Shown piece by piece: positions 54,981 to 64,000 of a DNA stretch of 64,000 nucleotides. Location: positions 1-64,000 of the forward strand of contig JABDKW010000072.1 in NCBI GenBank assembly GCA_013002025.1, given 5' to 3'. Position 1 is the first letter of the stretch. The number at the start of each line of letters is the position of its first letter. Source of the DNA: Gammaproteobacteria bacterium (lineage in GTDB: Bacteria; Pseudomonadota; Gammaproteobacteria; Arenicellales; Arenicellaceae). A program made the position numbers and the translations under genes. The notes below the pieces were generated by a model. The model had not been told where the DNA came from and ran no database searches. It was given only the letters and a program-made list of their open reading frames with translations.

Positions 54981-56264
54981 TTAATCAGCTTGGCTGTTCT
55001 CGCCGGAGGCATCGTCTTCCACGTCTTCCTCCATGCTCAACGACACGGCCTCCATGGCAACCGCAGTGGCACGAGGAGGAACTGAGTGATAGTGCACCAG
55101 GTCTTCTTCGGCGGCGCGCTCTCGCTGTGTTAGGTAATACAGGGTTAAGGCGGCCAACAGCAGGTGAACAACCGAAAGCTCGATAAAATAACTTTCGCTA
55201 CCGGCGTAATCGAGCACAAAGCCCATCGACAGTGGGCCCAACACTGAGCCGATGCCAAAGGTCAGCACCAGTGCGCTGCTGGCCGAGACCATCTGCTCTG
55301 GTTTCAGACGATCATTGGTGTGCGCAACGGCCAGCGAGTACAGGGGTAGGTTGAGTGCCCCAAACACGCCGTATAGAAGAATGAATTGCGGATGTGTGGG
55401 GCCAAGTTGCAGCAGTAGTAGACAGACGAGCCCTGCCAACGCGCTGGCTGTGGTAATAACCCAGCGTCGATCAATCATGTCTGAGATCTTGCCCAATGGC
55501 CATTGAGAAACAGCACCAAAGGCAATCATGATGCTCATAAAGGACGCGATTTGAGCTGTGTTCATGCCGACCTGTTTGGCGTATACCGAGCCCATGGTAA
55601 AAATCACGCCCTGCGAAATGCCCACCAGCAGCAATCCGGCCACGCCGGCAGGACAAATGCGATACAGCTTTCTGAGCCCCATCGATTCATGATCTTCATT
55701 ATCGGGAGTATCGGTGTTGGTGAGCAACAGTGGCACCAGCGACACTGACAGCAATATGGAAGCAAGAATAAACAGGTTGTAACCCGAGGGGTCGCTGAGC
55801 CTGAATAAGAATTGACCGGCTGTGAGGCTGGCGAAGGTAACGATCATATACAGTGAAAACAAACTGCCGCGAGTCACATTAGTGGCGCGCGAGTTGAGCC
55901 AACTTTCCACCACCACATAGGAACCGGCGAAACAAAAACCGGTGACCACGCGCATTGCAAACCAGACTTCCTCAGAGATCACAACGACCTGCAATAAGAT
56001 GGCGGTTGAAGCCATAGATGCCAATGCTGCAAACACACGGATATGCCCAACTTTTTGCACAATTCCCTGGGCGAATTTACTGCCTAACATAAAGCCGACG
56101 TAGTAGCCCGACATAATGATGCCCAGGGTGCTGCCGGTGAAACCTTCATGCGCACCGCGCCAGCCAATCAGGGTGCCCTGCAAGCCATTACCAAGCATCA
56201 GAAAACTGATGCCCAGAAAAAGAGGCCAGGTGCTGCGTAGAATGTGACTCACAATATTTGCCAA
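54981..56264 (-). CDS. MFS transporter
   Basis: A 427-residue major facilitator protein with twelve predicted TM segments; GKISDMIDRRWV marks the TM8-9 type loop and ESWLNSRATNVTRG the central part, similar to YcaD-like carriers. An acidic tail (EEDVEDDASGE) ends the protein. The start is a TTG at 56264 or GTG at 56252; no clear ribosome site separates them. Substrate unknown. Confidence 0.85.
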   Translation of the reverse strand: MANIVSHILRSTWPLFLGISFLMLGNGLQGTLIGWRGAHEGFTGSTLGIIMSGYYVGFMLGSKFAQGIVQKVGHIRVFAALASMASTAILLQVVVISEEVWFAMRVVTGFCFAGSYVVVESWLNSRATNVTRGSLFSLYMIVTFASLTAGQFLFRLSDPSGYNLFILASILLSVSLVPLLLTNTDTPDNEDHESMGLRKLYRICPAGVAGLLLVGISQGVIFTMGSVYAKQVGMNTAQIASFMSIMIAFGAVSQWPLGKISDMIDRRWVITTASALAGLVCLLLLQLGPTHPQFILLYGVFGALNLPLYSLAVAHTNDRLKPEQMVSASSALVLTFGIGSVLGPLSMGFVLDYAGSESYFIELSVVHLLLAALTLYYLTQRERAAEEDLVHYHSVPPRATAVAMEAVSLSMEEDVEDDASGENSQAD

Positions 56265-56326
56265 CCGCTGAGGAATAGTGGCGGCCTGAAGCGCCGCTTA
56301 GTAATAGGAAATATCCGTGCTGACCG

Positions 56327-56403
<77 letters not shown>

Positions 56404-56567
56404 ACGCGGTCAGCGGCTGGTATTGTACTCGCCGATTCCAAGATAGCAATCCCTGATTGAAGCTGCCACAAAACTTGGTTGCGTAAGCTTTGGGTGGGCC
56501 CTATTGCCAAGCCCTATGCTTTGCATTAGGGTTTCACTGTTCCTGAACAACCGATACATCTTCAACT

Positions 56568-57734
56568 ATGAGTAAATTCTTAACGCGGTCAGTATTCGTC
56601 GTTATTGCCATCCTGATTGCGGCGTTTGTTTTCGGCCCGGGAATTCTCGAACGCAGCATGAATCGGGTGCAAACACACGCGCCTTATGAAATATCTAAAG
56701 CCGCCGCCGATTTGCACGCTGACATGATTGTTGGTGACTGGCATGCGGACAGCGCGCTTTGGAATCGCGATTTGGGAGATGAAAGTAGCTACGGGCAGGT
56801 TGATCTACCGCGCCTGCAAAAAGGTAATGTGGCATTACAGATGTTCACCACGGTGACCAAATCCCCGGCCGGCCAGAACTATGAAAAAAACCCCACCGAT
56901 GCGCGGGATAATATTACCTCTCTGGCGATTATTCAGCGCTGGCCGATGGCGACCTGGAGTAGCCTGGCCGAGCGCGCCATGTTTCAGGCTGATAAAATTC
57001 ATCAGCTGGCGGAGCAACACCCGGATGATTTTATGCTGATTACCTCGCAATCCGAGCTGGGCGAATTTATTAACCGACGTATACAAAATAAAACGCTGGT
57101 TGGTGGATTATTGGGTACTGAAGGGTCGCATGCGCTGGATGGCGAACTGGCCAATATCGAACGCTTGTACAAGCGGGGCTTTCGCATGATGAGCCTGCAG
57201 CATTTTTTTGATAACAAGCTGGGCGGTTCGTTACACGGCGAAAGTCAGGCCGGGTTGACGGAATTCGGAATGCAGGCGATTGCCGAGATGGAGCGCCTTA
57301 ATATTATTATCGACGTGGCGCATTCGTCGGAGCAGGTAGTGCGCGATGTGTTGCAAGCCACCAATCGTCCGCTAGTAGTCAGCCATACGGGGTTCAAAGG
57401 CTATTGTAATTCGCCACGCAATATCAGCGATGCTCTGATGCGCGAAATTGCGTCTCGTGGAGGCTTGATTGCGGTTGGCTACTGGGAGGGGGCGATCTGT
57501 GGCACGCACCCGAAGATGATCGCCGAGGCCATAAATTATGGTATTCAATTAGTCGGTGCCAGGCATGTGGCCCTGGGGTCGGACTTTGACGGGTCAGTGA
57601 CCACCGCGCTGGATACCAGCGAGTTGGCGGCAATCACTAAAGCCTTGCTGGGCTTGGGTGTACAACCCGAGGAAATTCGAGCGGTAATGGGTGGCAATAT
57701 GTTGCTGTTTCTTGCCGATAACCTGCCGCAATAG
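56568..57734 (+). CDS. Membrane dipeptidase, peptidase M19 family
   Basis: A 388-residue renal-dipeptidase-type metallopeptidase with an N-terminal membrane anchor (SVFVVIAILIAAFVFGPGIL). Metal ligands: GDWHADSAL (H-x-D), LLGTEGSHALDG (Glu), DVAHSSE and SHTGFKG (His), LGSDFDG (Asp). It hydrolyses dipeptides, often with D-residues, in the periplasm. It stands alone after the tRNA. Confidence 0.93.
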   Translation: MSKFLTRSVFVVIAILIAAFVFGPGILERSMNRVQTHAPYEISKAAADLHADMIVGDWHADSALWNRDLGDESSYGQVDLPRLQKGNVALQMFTTVTKSPAGQNYEKNPTDARDNITSLAIIQRWPMATWSSLAERAMFQADKIHQLAEQHPDDFMLITSQSELGEFINRRIQNKTLVGGLLGTEGSHALDGELANIERLYKRGFRMMSLQHFFDNKLGGSLHGESQAGLTEFGMQAIAEMERLNIIIDVAHSSEQVVRDVLQATNRPLVVSHTGFKGYCNSPRNISDALMREIASRGGLIAVGYWEGAICGTHPKMIAEAINYGIQLVGARHVALGSDFDGSVTTALDTSELAAITKALLGLGVQPEEIRAVMGGNMLLFLADNLPQ

Positions 57735-57760
57735 GAGTTAAGGCGGTCAATTAAGCGCTA

Positions 57761-59002
57761 TCAGAGGGATTGCTCCAAGCCGCTGATCAATTGATTGATC
57801 TCTGCCTGAGTGGTGTAGTGCACGAATGACAGCCGCAATACGCCAGGGTCTAATTGGATATTCAATTCCTTGAGCGGACGCACACCGTAAAAGTCTCCGG
57901 TACCAACCATCAGTTTGTGAGATTGCAGTCGCTCGGCAACTTCCATGACCGGTTTATTTAATGGCAGTATTGAGACGGTTGCGGCGCGGATGGACGGGTC
58001 ATCGGGGCCAATAATTTGCACGTCCTCGCGCTGTCGCAAAAACTCCAGCAATGGTGTCAACAAGGCGGTTTCATGCCGGCGGAACAGATCATGCAGGCGG
58101 CGGCCACGCTCAGAGGCATTCGCTTGACCGTCAAAATGATGCCCGTACAGCGCATCCAGATATTCAGCGATGCCGGCGGCAGCGGCGATTTGTGCGTGAT
58201 CTGGCCCGGCCGGTGTTAATTCACTACGTGGGCTGCCTTGGTGAAAGAAATGCCCTTGATTAGTCATTTTATCACGCAGTTCTTGTCGCACGTACATCGC
58301 ACCCAAGTGCGGCCCCCAGGTTTTGTAGGTTGAAAACAAATAGATATCCACGCCTAATGCCTGCAGATCGGGTAGCCCATGCGGCGCATAGGATACGCCG
58401 TCTACCACCGAGATTGCGCCCGCGGCATGTGCGCGCCGAGTGATTTCTTGCACTGGATTGATATGGGCAATCACATTTGAGGCATGTGGAAACGCCACCA
58501 TTTTGGTGCGCTCACCCATTAGCTGGTCAAGGTCATCTAACTCCAGACGGCCACTGTCCGGATCAATATGCCAGTCACGAATGACTAACCCGGTCTGATC
58601 GAGTCGGCGCCAGGCCCCTGCATTGGCTTCATGATCCTGGCAGGAGACGATGATCTCATCACCTGCTGTCCACATGGGCCGTAAGGCATTGGCCAGTACA
58701 TACACATTCTGTGTCGTGGAGGGGCCAAGACTCAGCTCCGCATTATCAATGTTTAGATAAGCGGACAGCCAGGCATAGGCCTCGTCCATGCGCTGCCCGG
58801 CGGCCATCGAGGCAGGGTAGGGGTAATATGGCTGAACTTTGGTGGCTGTGTAGTAGTGCGTAAGTCGATCTATCACCTGTTGACAGGTGTAAGAGCCGCC
58901 CGCATTCTCGAAAAACGCCCAACCCTGCAAAGACGGTTCGGTAAAGGCCGGGAATTGCGCCCTGACAAAGTCCGAATCCAACTCGGTTAGTTTGTTCAAC
59001 AT
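57761..59002 (-). CDS. Cysteine desulfurase-like PLP protein (class V, TIGR01976 type)
   Basis: A 413-residue class V aminotransferase-fold protein: FFENAGGSYTCQQVIDRL, LSLGPSTTQNVYVLANAL, SCQDHEANAGAW, SVVDGVSYAPHGLPD and the Schiff-base Lys in FSTYKTWGPHLGAMY. The catalytic Cys loop of desulfurases is replaced by GTGDFYGVRPL, so it is not expected to make persulfide. Function unknown. It lies just downstream of the rubredoxin gene on the same strand. Confidence 0.85.
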   Translation of the reverse strand: MLNKLTELDSDFVRAQFPAFTEPSLQGWAFFENAGGSYTCQQVIDRLTHYYTATKVQPYYPYPASMAAGQRMDEAYAWLSAYLNIDNAELSLGPSTTQNVYVLANALRPMWTAGDEIIVSCQDHEANAGAWRRLDQTGLVIRDWHIDPDSGRLELDDLDQLMGERTKMVAFPHASNVIAHINPVQEITRRAHAAGAISVVDGVSYAPHGLPDLQALGVDIYLFSTYKTWGPHLGAMYVRQELRDKMTNQGHFFHQGSPRSELTPAGPDHAQIAAAAGIAEYLDALYGHHFDGQANASERGRRLHDLFRRHETALLTPLLEFLRQREDVQIIGPDDPSIRAATVSILPLNKPVMEVAERLQSHKLMVGTGDFYGVRPLKELNIQLDPGVLRLSFVHYTTQAEINQLISGLEQSL

Positions 59003-59020
59003 GCAGACGCCGCGCTGCGG

Positions 59021-59194
59021 CTAGTCACTATCGTCGAGTGCGATAAATTCGTCTTTATCGCGCACATAGCAAAACGGACAGGCGAAATCCTCCGGCAAGT
59101 CTGCAAACAGGGTGCCCGATGCGTAACCCTCGCGCTCAAAGCCTAATGCTTCGTCATAGACGAATTCGCAGTCGGGGCAACTAAATTTCGCCAT
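59021..59194 (-). CDS. Rubredoxin
   Basis: A 57-residue protein starting MAKFSCPDCEFVYDEALGFE, with the iron knuckles CPDC (6-9) and CPFC (about 40-43) and the interval GYASGTLFADLPEDFACPFC typical of rubredoxins. GGAG seven bases before the ATG supports the start. It lies 27 bp downstream of alkB on the same strand and probably carries electrons to AlkB. The second knuckle is followed by YVRDKDEF instead of the usual G-x-x-K-x-x-F. Confidence 0.93.
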   Translation of the reverse strand: MAKFSCPDCEFVYDEALGFEREGYASGTLFADLPEDFACPFCYVRDKDEFIALDDSD

Positions 59195-59221
59195 TTCCAA
59201 ACTCCATGTAGATGCGCATGC

Positions 59222-60448
59222 TCAGGCCGCCGCAGCAACGCTTGTATCACCTGCTGAGTCACCGCTTTTGAGCTTAAAACGCTCAATGAGTGCAGCACGC
59301 TTGGCAGGCAGAATATTCAGTTTGTCAGCATCGCGTTGCACATGTTTCAGATCCACCAATTTCGGGTCCATAAAGTGGTACCACAGTGGCGGTATGTAGG
59401 CCAGCATGTAGGAACCGAAATAGCCGTTGGGCAGGGTCGGCAAGTGCTCAAAGTGACGCAGTGATTGATAGTGTCGGGTCGGGTGGGCATGGTGATCCGA
59501 ATGTCTTTCCAAGTGGTACAAAACCAGGTTGGAGAATATGTGGTTACTGTTCCAGGAATGGTGCGGCTGACAGTGTTCGTATTTGCCGTTGTCTTTCTTG
59601 CTACGAACCAGGCCATAGTGCTCAATATAGTTGGCGCTGGTCAGTTGCCACCAGGCCTCGAAATTATGTATCAGCAGAAAGGGCACCATAATCCAGCCAA
59701 AGGCGATAATTAGGCCAATTTGCATTACCGCGGTCATCGCATACGACTGCAATACATCGTTGTGCTGCAAGCTCCACACTGGTACACCGCGGCGTTGCAG
59801 GCGCTTTTTTTCCAACTGCCAGCCGCGTTTAAAACCGCCGGGTATTTCGCGCATGGCGAAGGCGTAGATATTTTCCCCCATCTTTGAAGACGCTGAATCT
59901 TCCGGCGTGGCAACCTGTCGGTGATGACCGGCATTATGTTCAATGCAGAAATGACCATAACCGGGTACCGCTAACACTATTTTGGCAATCAGGCGGTCAA
60001 ACATGTTGGCTTTGTGGCCGAGCTCGTGGGCGGTATTAATTGCCAGCCCCGAGGCCATGCCGGCTGAGACCGCCATAATCAACATGGCCCACCAGCTCAA
60101 ACTCTGCGTGCCAACCCACCAAGCCGCAACGAAGAAGCTGATGAAATGCAGCGGTGCGGTTATATGTAACAGGCGTCGATAATATTCGTCCGCTTCCAAC
60201 TCGCTGACCACCTCCTCAGGTGGGTTATTCAGGTCCTCGCCCAGCGCAAAGTCTAAAAAGGGTATCACCGTATAAGCCAACAACAGCGGTAGAGCTACAC
60301 CAATTTCATGCTCGCTCCAGGCGTGCGCGATTACGCCGGTCACCCCTATTAAGGGGTAGACCATGGACATGATCCACAGCCAGCGCTTGCGGTCGGTGTA
60401 GGTAATAGTGCCTGCGGGGCTGTCGACGGTAACGGATTTCATGGGCAT
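59222..60448 (-). CDS. alkB: Alkane 1-monooxygenase AlkB
   Basis: A 408-residue membrane diiron hydroxylase with six TM segments and all His boxes: HELGHK (~141-146), EHNAGHHRQVATPEDSASS (~170-188), NYIEHYGL (~273-280) and LERHSDHHAHPTRHY (~313-327). It oxidises medium-chain alkanes to 1-alkanols. ATG 60448 chosen; TTG 60457 and ATG 60442 are alternatives. With rubredoxin downstream and thiolase upstream it points to hydrocarbon use. Confidence 0.95.
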   Translation of the reverse strand: MPMKSVTVDSPAGTITYTDRKRWLWIMSMVYPLIGVTGVIAHAWSEHEIGVALPLLLAYTVIPFLDFALGEDLNNPPEEVVSELEADEYYRRLLHITAPLHFISFFVAAWWVGTQSLSWWAMLIMAVSAGMASGLAINTAHELGHKANMFDRLIAKIVLAVPGYGHFCIEHNAGHHRQVATPEDSASSKMGENIYAFAMREIPGGFKRGWQLEKKRLQRRGVPVWSLQHNDVLQSYAMTAVMQIGLIIAFGWIMVPFLLIHNFEAWWQLTSANYIEHYGLVRSKKDNGKYEHCQPHHSWNSNHIFSNLVLYHLERHSDHHAHPTRHYQSLRHFEHLPTLPNGYFGSYMLAYIPPLWYHFMDPKLVDLKHVQRDADKLNILPAKRAALIERFKLKSGDSAGDTSVAAAA

Positions 60449-60654
60449 GCGCTTCAAGTGAGATTCTGGTGCGATTCATTGTAGCCCAAATTTAGCTGCT
60501 GCCTCTAGTCGCGGAGGCTGACAAAGTCAGACCACAGAGCATGCAAAGCAGATTCTAGGCAGGCGTTGAAAATCGCGCCATGCAACTGCTTCAAGTGGCG
60601 TGTTAAACTGCGCTCCGCGAATGCCATCAGGCGGATTTATCTTTTCGAATAATT

Positions 60655-61845
60655 ATGAGTAATGATGCAGAGAACAACGTAGTGATTGTGGCGGCCAAGC
60701 GAACCCCGATGGGCGGCCTACTCGGCGACTTTGCGGCCGTGACCGCCCCGCAACTGGGTGCCACAGCGATACGCGCAGTTATCGACAGCGCGGGAATCGA
60801 TGCGGCGCTTATTGATGAAGTGTATATGGGTAATGTTATTGCGGCAGGCTTGAAACAGGCACCCGCCCGTCAGGCGTCGCTGGGTGCAGGGGTGCCAAAC
60901 TCTGTTCCCTGCACCACGGTGAATAAGGTCTGTGGATCGGGTATGAAAGCGGTCATGATTGGCCGCGATCAAATTGCAGCGGGTAGCGCCGATATTGTGG
61001 TGGCTGGCGGCATGGAGAGTATGACTGGGGCGCCGTACCTGGTGCCGGGGGCTCGCGCCGGGTTACGGCTACTGCATGGCGAATTTAAAGACTCCATGTT
61101 TGTTGATGGCCTGGAAGATGCCAGCACCGGGGGTGCCATGGGTAGTTTCGCTCAAGGCACAGCAGATGATGCCTGCATGACGCGCGAGCAATTGGATGAG
61201 TTTGCTCTGCGAAGTCTAAGCCGTGCCAATGCAGCGATTGAGAATGGGTATTTTGCAGACGAGATCGCGCCAGTTACCGTGACGACGCGCAAGGGTGACG
61301 TGGTTGTTGACGTTGATGAGCAGCCGGCCAAGGCGCGACCGGAAAAAATACCCGGTTTAAAACCTGCCTTCAAGAAGGACGGTACGCTGACCGCCGCTAA
61401 TTCAAGTTCTATTTCAGATGGCGCCTCGGCTCTGATATTAATGCGCGAGAGCACCGCAAACGATCGTGGCATAAAGCCTATTGCGCGCCTGCTCGCACAG
61501 GCCAGCTTTGCCCATGCACCGGAAGACTTTTGTGCCGCACCGCTAGGGGCGATGAAAAAGGTTTTGGCACAGGCAAGCTGGTCGGCAGACGATGTTGATC
61601 TGTTCGAAGTGAATGAAGCTTTTGCGGCTGTCACCATGCTGGCTATGCAGGAATTTGAGATCGACGCAGAACGCATTAATGTTAATGGCGGCGCTTGCGC
61701 CTTGGGCCATCCTCTGGGTTCCTCAGGCGCCCGCCTGGTGGTGACTTTGGTGCACGCATTGCAACGCTTGAATAAAACCCGCGGTGTTGCAGCGCTGTGT
61801 ATTGGCGGTGGTGAAGCGACGGCTATGGCATTGGAACTTATTTAA
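60655..61845 (+). CDS. Acetyl-CoA C-acyltransferase (thiolase)
   Basis: A 396-residue thiolase with catalytic Cys93 (NKVCGSGMKAV), NEAFAAVTMLA, His in GGACALGHPLGSSGARLV (~353) and the C-terminal Cys in LCIGGGEATAM. It makes or cleaves acetoacetyl-CoA or longer 3-ketoacyl-CoA. It is 19 bp ahead of the reductase gene, so probably cotranscribed with it and the hydrolase. Confidence 0.95.
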   Translation: MSNDAENNVVIVAAKRTPMGGLLGDFAAVTAPQLGATAIRAVIDSAGIDAALIDEVYMGNVIAAGLKQAPARQASLGAGVPNSVPCTTVNKVCGSGMKAVMIGRDQIAAGSADIVVAGGMESMTGAPYLVPGARAGLRLLHGEFKDSMFVDGLEDASTGGAMGSFAQGTADDACMTREQLDEFALRSLSRANAAIENGYFADEIAPVTVTTRKGDVVVDVDEQPAKARPEKIPGLKPAFKKDGTLTAANSSSISDGASALILMRESTANDRGIKPIARLLAQASFAHAPEDFCAAPLGAMKKVLAQASWSADDVDLFEVNEAFAAVTMLAMQEFEIDAERINVNGGACALGHPLGSSGARLVVTLVHALQRLNKTRGVAALCIGGGEATAMALELI

Positions 61846-61864
61846 CTTTTAAAAAGGTATTTTT

Positions 61865-62863
61865 ATGCAGGTATTAACTATCGCCACGCCCGGCGGGCTG
61901 GAAAATATTTTAAACAATGAAGTTGATCCACCCACGCCCGGTGCGGGCGAGGTGTTGGTGCGCTGGAAGGCGACCTCATTAAATTATCACGACTATCTGG
62001 TCGCCGCAGGTGGTATTCCGGTGGCAGATGGGCGGGTACCGATGTCGGATGGCGCGGGTGTGATAGAGGCGCTCGGCGACGGTGTCTCAGAGTGGGAAGT
62101 CGGTGACAAGGTGATGTCGCTGTTTTTCCCTGATTGGCTAGATGGCGACGCGAGCGCCGCCAATACTGCAGCGGTTACCGGTGACTCCGTGGATGGATTC
62201 GCGCGCGAGTTTTCATGTGAAAAAGCGGTTTCTTTGACGTCGATTCCCAAGAGCTACACCTTTGCAGAGGCCGCCACCCTACCTTGCGCAGCGTTGACTG
62301 CCTGGCGCGGTCTGGTCGTTGAAGGCAATCTGAAAGCGGGCGATACGGTATTAATACAAGGTAGCGGCGGCATGTCAGTGTTTGGGTTGCAGATTGCCAA
62401 GGCCGCGGGTGCCTATGTTTATGCAACCACTTCATCTGATAAGAAGGCGGAGCGGCTGCAGGCATTGGGGGCGGACCATGTGATCAATTACAAAGAAGAT
62501 GAAAAATGGGGCAAAACAATCGCTAAACTGTCCGGCGGTGTCGACCACATTCTGGACGTCGGCGGCCCCAGTACACTAGAGCATTCCGTTGAAGCGGTTG
62601 GTTTTGGTGGCAAGATCAGCCTGATTGGTGTTCTCGGTGGGCGCAAAGGTGAGTTTGTGTTGCCGAAAATGTTTTTCAAACACGCCAGCATGAATGGCAT
62701 CGCCGTGGGCTCGCGTGCCATGCAGCAAGACTTGGTGCGAGCAATCGACGTGGCGGAATTTAAGCCGGTCATCGACCGGAGTTTTGCTTTAACTGAACTT
62801 GCTGATGCGTTTCGGCATCAGGAATCAGGCGCTCACTTCGGCAAAATTGTGCTCGAATACTGA
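61865..62863 (+). CDS. Zinc-independent medium-chain dehydrogenase/reductase
   Basis: A 332-residue MDR protein: GroES-like N-terminal domain and a Rossmann domain (VLIQGSGGMSVFGLQIAKAAG). The usual catalytic Cys zinc ligand is absent (SLNYHDYLVAAGG) and the structural Cys lobe is missing, so a quinone-oxidoreductase or enoyl-reductase type reaction is more likely than alcohol dehydrogenation. Acts on NAD(P)H; substrate unknown. Confidence 0.9.
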   Translation: MQVLTIATPGGLENILNNEVDPPTPGAGEVLVRWKATSLNYHDYLVAAGGIPVADGRVPMSDGAGVIEALGDGVSEWEVGDKVMSLFFPDWLDGDASAANTAAVTGDSVDGFAREFSCEKAVSLTSIPKSYTFAEAATLPCAALTAWRGLVVEGNLKAGDTVLIQGSGGMSVFGLQIAKAAGAYVYATTSSDKKAERLQALGADHVINYKEDEKWGKTIAKLSGGVDHILDVGGPSTLEHSVEAVGFGGKISLIGVLGGRKGEFVLPKMFFKHASMNGIAVGSRAMQQDLVRAIDVAEFKPVIDRSFALTELADAFRHQESGAHFGKIVLEY

Positions 62864-62887
62864 CCGCGAAGGGGCTGGATAGGGGTA

Positions 62888-63736
62888 ATGAAGCAGTTTG
62901 ATGTAAAGACCGAAAGCGGCTATGAGGTGCCGCTTACTCTGTACGAGTCCATTCTTGGCCGTGGTTGGGCCAGCGTACTGATACTGCCTGCGCTGGGGAT
63001 TTCCGGTGAATTTTATGAGGCTGTGGCGCAAGATTTAGCAGAGCGCGGTATGGACGCCGTGATAATGGAACAACGTGGTTATGGCCGCAGCGCGATACGA
63101 CCCAGCCGTGCATCCAATTATGGTTTTAGAGAGTATTTGGAAGATGATATTCCCGCCGTACTGGATTGGATAAATGAAAACCTTAAAGGTGAGCCAGTCT
63201 TGATGGGGCACAGCCTCGGTGGTCATCTTGCTACGCTGTACGCCAGTTTAAACCCATTACAGGTGAATAAATTGATTCTGGTCGCCACCGGTTCGCCCTG
63301 GCACGCGCTGTATGAAAAGAAAATGGCGGGTCGTATTCGCGCTTTGACCCGGATTATCCCTGTCGTGACTGCGATAGGCGGCCGTTATAACGGCAAGCGC
63401 ATTGGTTTTGGTGGCATGGAGGGCTCTCAACTGATGCGTGATTGGCGTAAATTGGCCAAGCACAATACCTATCGCGCCAAAGGCATGGAAGTCGTGTTTG
63501 ACCCATTAATTAAAGCATGGCGGGGAAATGTTCTGAGTGTACGTTATGCTCAGGACCAGATGGCACCGCAACGCCCCGTAGAGGCCCTTAACGATATGTT
63601 CTGGTCAGCCCAGGTCAGACGGGAACTGTTGACCGAAGCAAATATTGGTAAACCCGCCGATCACTTTAACTGGGCTAGAGAGCCGTTAGCGACCGTCAAT
63701 GCCATTACCACCTGGCTACACCCGGAAATAGAATAG
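62888..63736 (+). CDS. Alpha/beta hydrolase
   Basis: A 282-residue alpha/beta-hydrolase with the nucleophile elbow GHSLGGH (Ser in LMGHSLGGHLATL), an oxyanion region LPALGISGEFYE, and C-terminal AKHNTYR/PADHFNW with a candidate catalytic His. It resembles the YheT-like serine hydrolases annotated as predicted alpha/beta hydrolases. Third gene of the thiolase-MDR unit; esterase or lipase activity is likely but the substrate is open. Confidence 0.88.
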   Translation: MKQFDVKTESGYEVPLTLYESILGRGWASVLILPALGISGEFYEAVAQDLAERGMDAVIMEQRGYGRSAIRPSRASNYGFREYLEDDIPAVLDWINENLKGEPVLMGHSLGGHLATLYASLNPLQVNKLILVATGSPWHALYEKKMAGRIRALTRIIPVVTAIGGRYNGKRIGFGGMEGSQLMRDWRKLAKHNTYRAKGMEVVFDPLIKAWRGNVLSVRYAQDQMAPQRPVEALNDMFWSAQVRRELLTEANIGKPADHFNWAREPLATVNAITTWLHPEIE

Positions 63737-63739
63737 CGG

Positions 63740-64000
63740 TTACAAGTGGCGCCGCTGGCGACCCAGATAAAATACTGGCACGCCGAGCAACAGAAACGCC
63801 AGCCCCCAGCCGATGACGGCAAGGCCCGAGCCGAGGACTGCAAAAATTGAGTACAACAGCGCCAGCATGGCGACAGCGGCCCATGCCTTGGCGCTTTTCC
63901 ATGAATGAAGAAACTCCGCTAATGAGCAAACGATAAGCGGCAGCATAAACGCCAGAGTGCTCATCATAATCAGGAACTTGAATATGCCGATCAGGCCGCG
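63740..64000 (-). CDS. Partial membrane transporter, C-terminal end
   Basis: The minus frame is open from the right window edge to a stop at 63740 (86 codons). It holds two to three TM segments (LAFMLPLIVCSLAEFL, AWAAVAMLALLYSIFAVLG, VIGWGLAFLLLGVPVFYLG) and a basic tail (RQRRHL). The pattern fits the last helices of an APC-family amino acid or polyamine antiporter, but the visible part is too short to be sure. Confidence 0.65.
   Translation of the reverse strand, partial: RGLIGIFKFLIMMSTLAFMLPLIVCSLAEFLHSWKSAKAWAAVAMLALLYSIFAVLGSGLAVIGWGLAFLLLGVPVFYLGRQRRHL

Noticed and set aside
57776-57800. Palindrome TGATCAATTGATTGATC resembling an Fnr site
   Set aside because: The half-site spacing is wrong (no N4 between TTGAT and ATCAA) and it lies inside the 3' end of a coding region.

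Overview
The window looks like a chromosomal segment of a free-living, probably marine gammaproteobacterium. Supporting this are a LexA of the CTGT-N8-ACAG class, BamD divergent from RluD-PgeF, adjacent aat-bpt-infA, TypA, an Fnr/Anr-type oxygen sensor, an AlkB alkane hydroxylase with its rubredoxin, and a PdsR/PdsS-like two-component pair. No ribosomal RNA, phage, transposon or CRISPR array was seen. The genus cannot be fixed from the sequence alone.

Layout. 0-2 kb: the start of an exported(?) protein made of 11-residue helical repeats (cut by the window edge), then an ECF sigma factor with a membrane anti-sigma partner. 2-14.4 kb: housekeeping genes (typA, lexA with two operators, infA, the N-end-rule transferases bpt and aat, nadE, bamD, rluD-pgeF, sstT, cobalamin adenosyltransferase). 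14.4-17.5 kb: large sensor kinase and response regulator. 18-25.7 kb: a lipid- and cofactor-flavoured stretch (SufS-like enzyme, DUF1295 membrane protein, formylglycine-enzyme-like lipoprotein, ACP + fatty-acyl-AMP ligase + LpxL-like acyltransferase, CFA-synthase-like methyltransferase), with a seven-copy 22-bp repeat between two convergent genes. 25.8-28.2 kb: rimK, a zinc deacylase and a RimB-type protease.

28.2-46.5 kb is the most interesting part. It encodes an Fnr/Anr-type iron-sulfur regulator, three tandem-domain universal stress proteins, a Na/Pi cotransporter homologue, a phosphatase-superfamily/EEP nuclease fusion, a lipoprotein cytochrome c, a HemN homologue that has lost its radical-SAM cysteines, a Lol-like operon (LolA-like protein, two FtsX permeases, LolD-like ATPase, outer-membrane barrel) and an accessory FtsH with a cysteine-rich membrane partner. 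Sites resembling the Fnr box TTGAT-N4-ATCAA precede nearly every transcription unit here. In each case a -10-like hexamer lies about 30 bp from the box centre, which is the geometry of class II (-41.5) Fnr activation. I read this as a local regulon for low oxygen or energy stress that includes an envelope remodelling/export system not described as such.

46.9-64 kb: gamma-glutamyltransferase, an APC permease that seems to start at an ATC codon, a butyrobetaine-dioxygenase-like enzyme, threonine aldolase, GST, an Old Yellow Enzyme homologue, an MFS carrier, tRNA-Pro(CGG), an M19 dipeptidase, a cysteine-desulfurase-like protein, rubredoxin and AlkB, then thiolase, a medium-chain reductase and an alpha/beta hydrolase. 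The right edge cuts a membrane protein. AlkB, rubredoxin and thiolase suggest growth on alkanes or fatty acids, while the Fnr island prepares the cell for oxygen loss.
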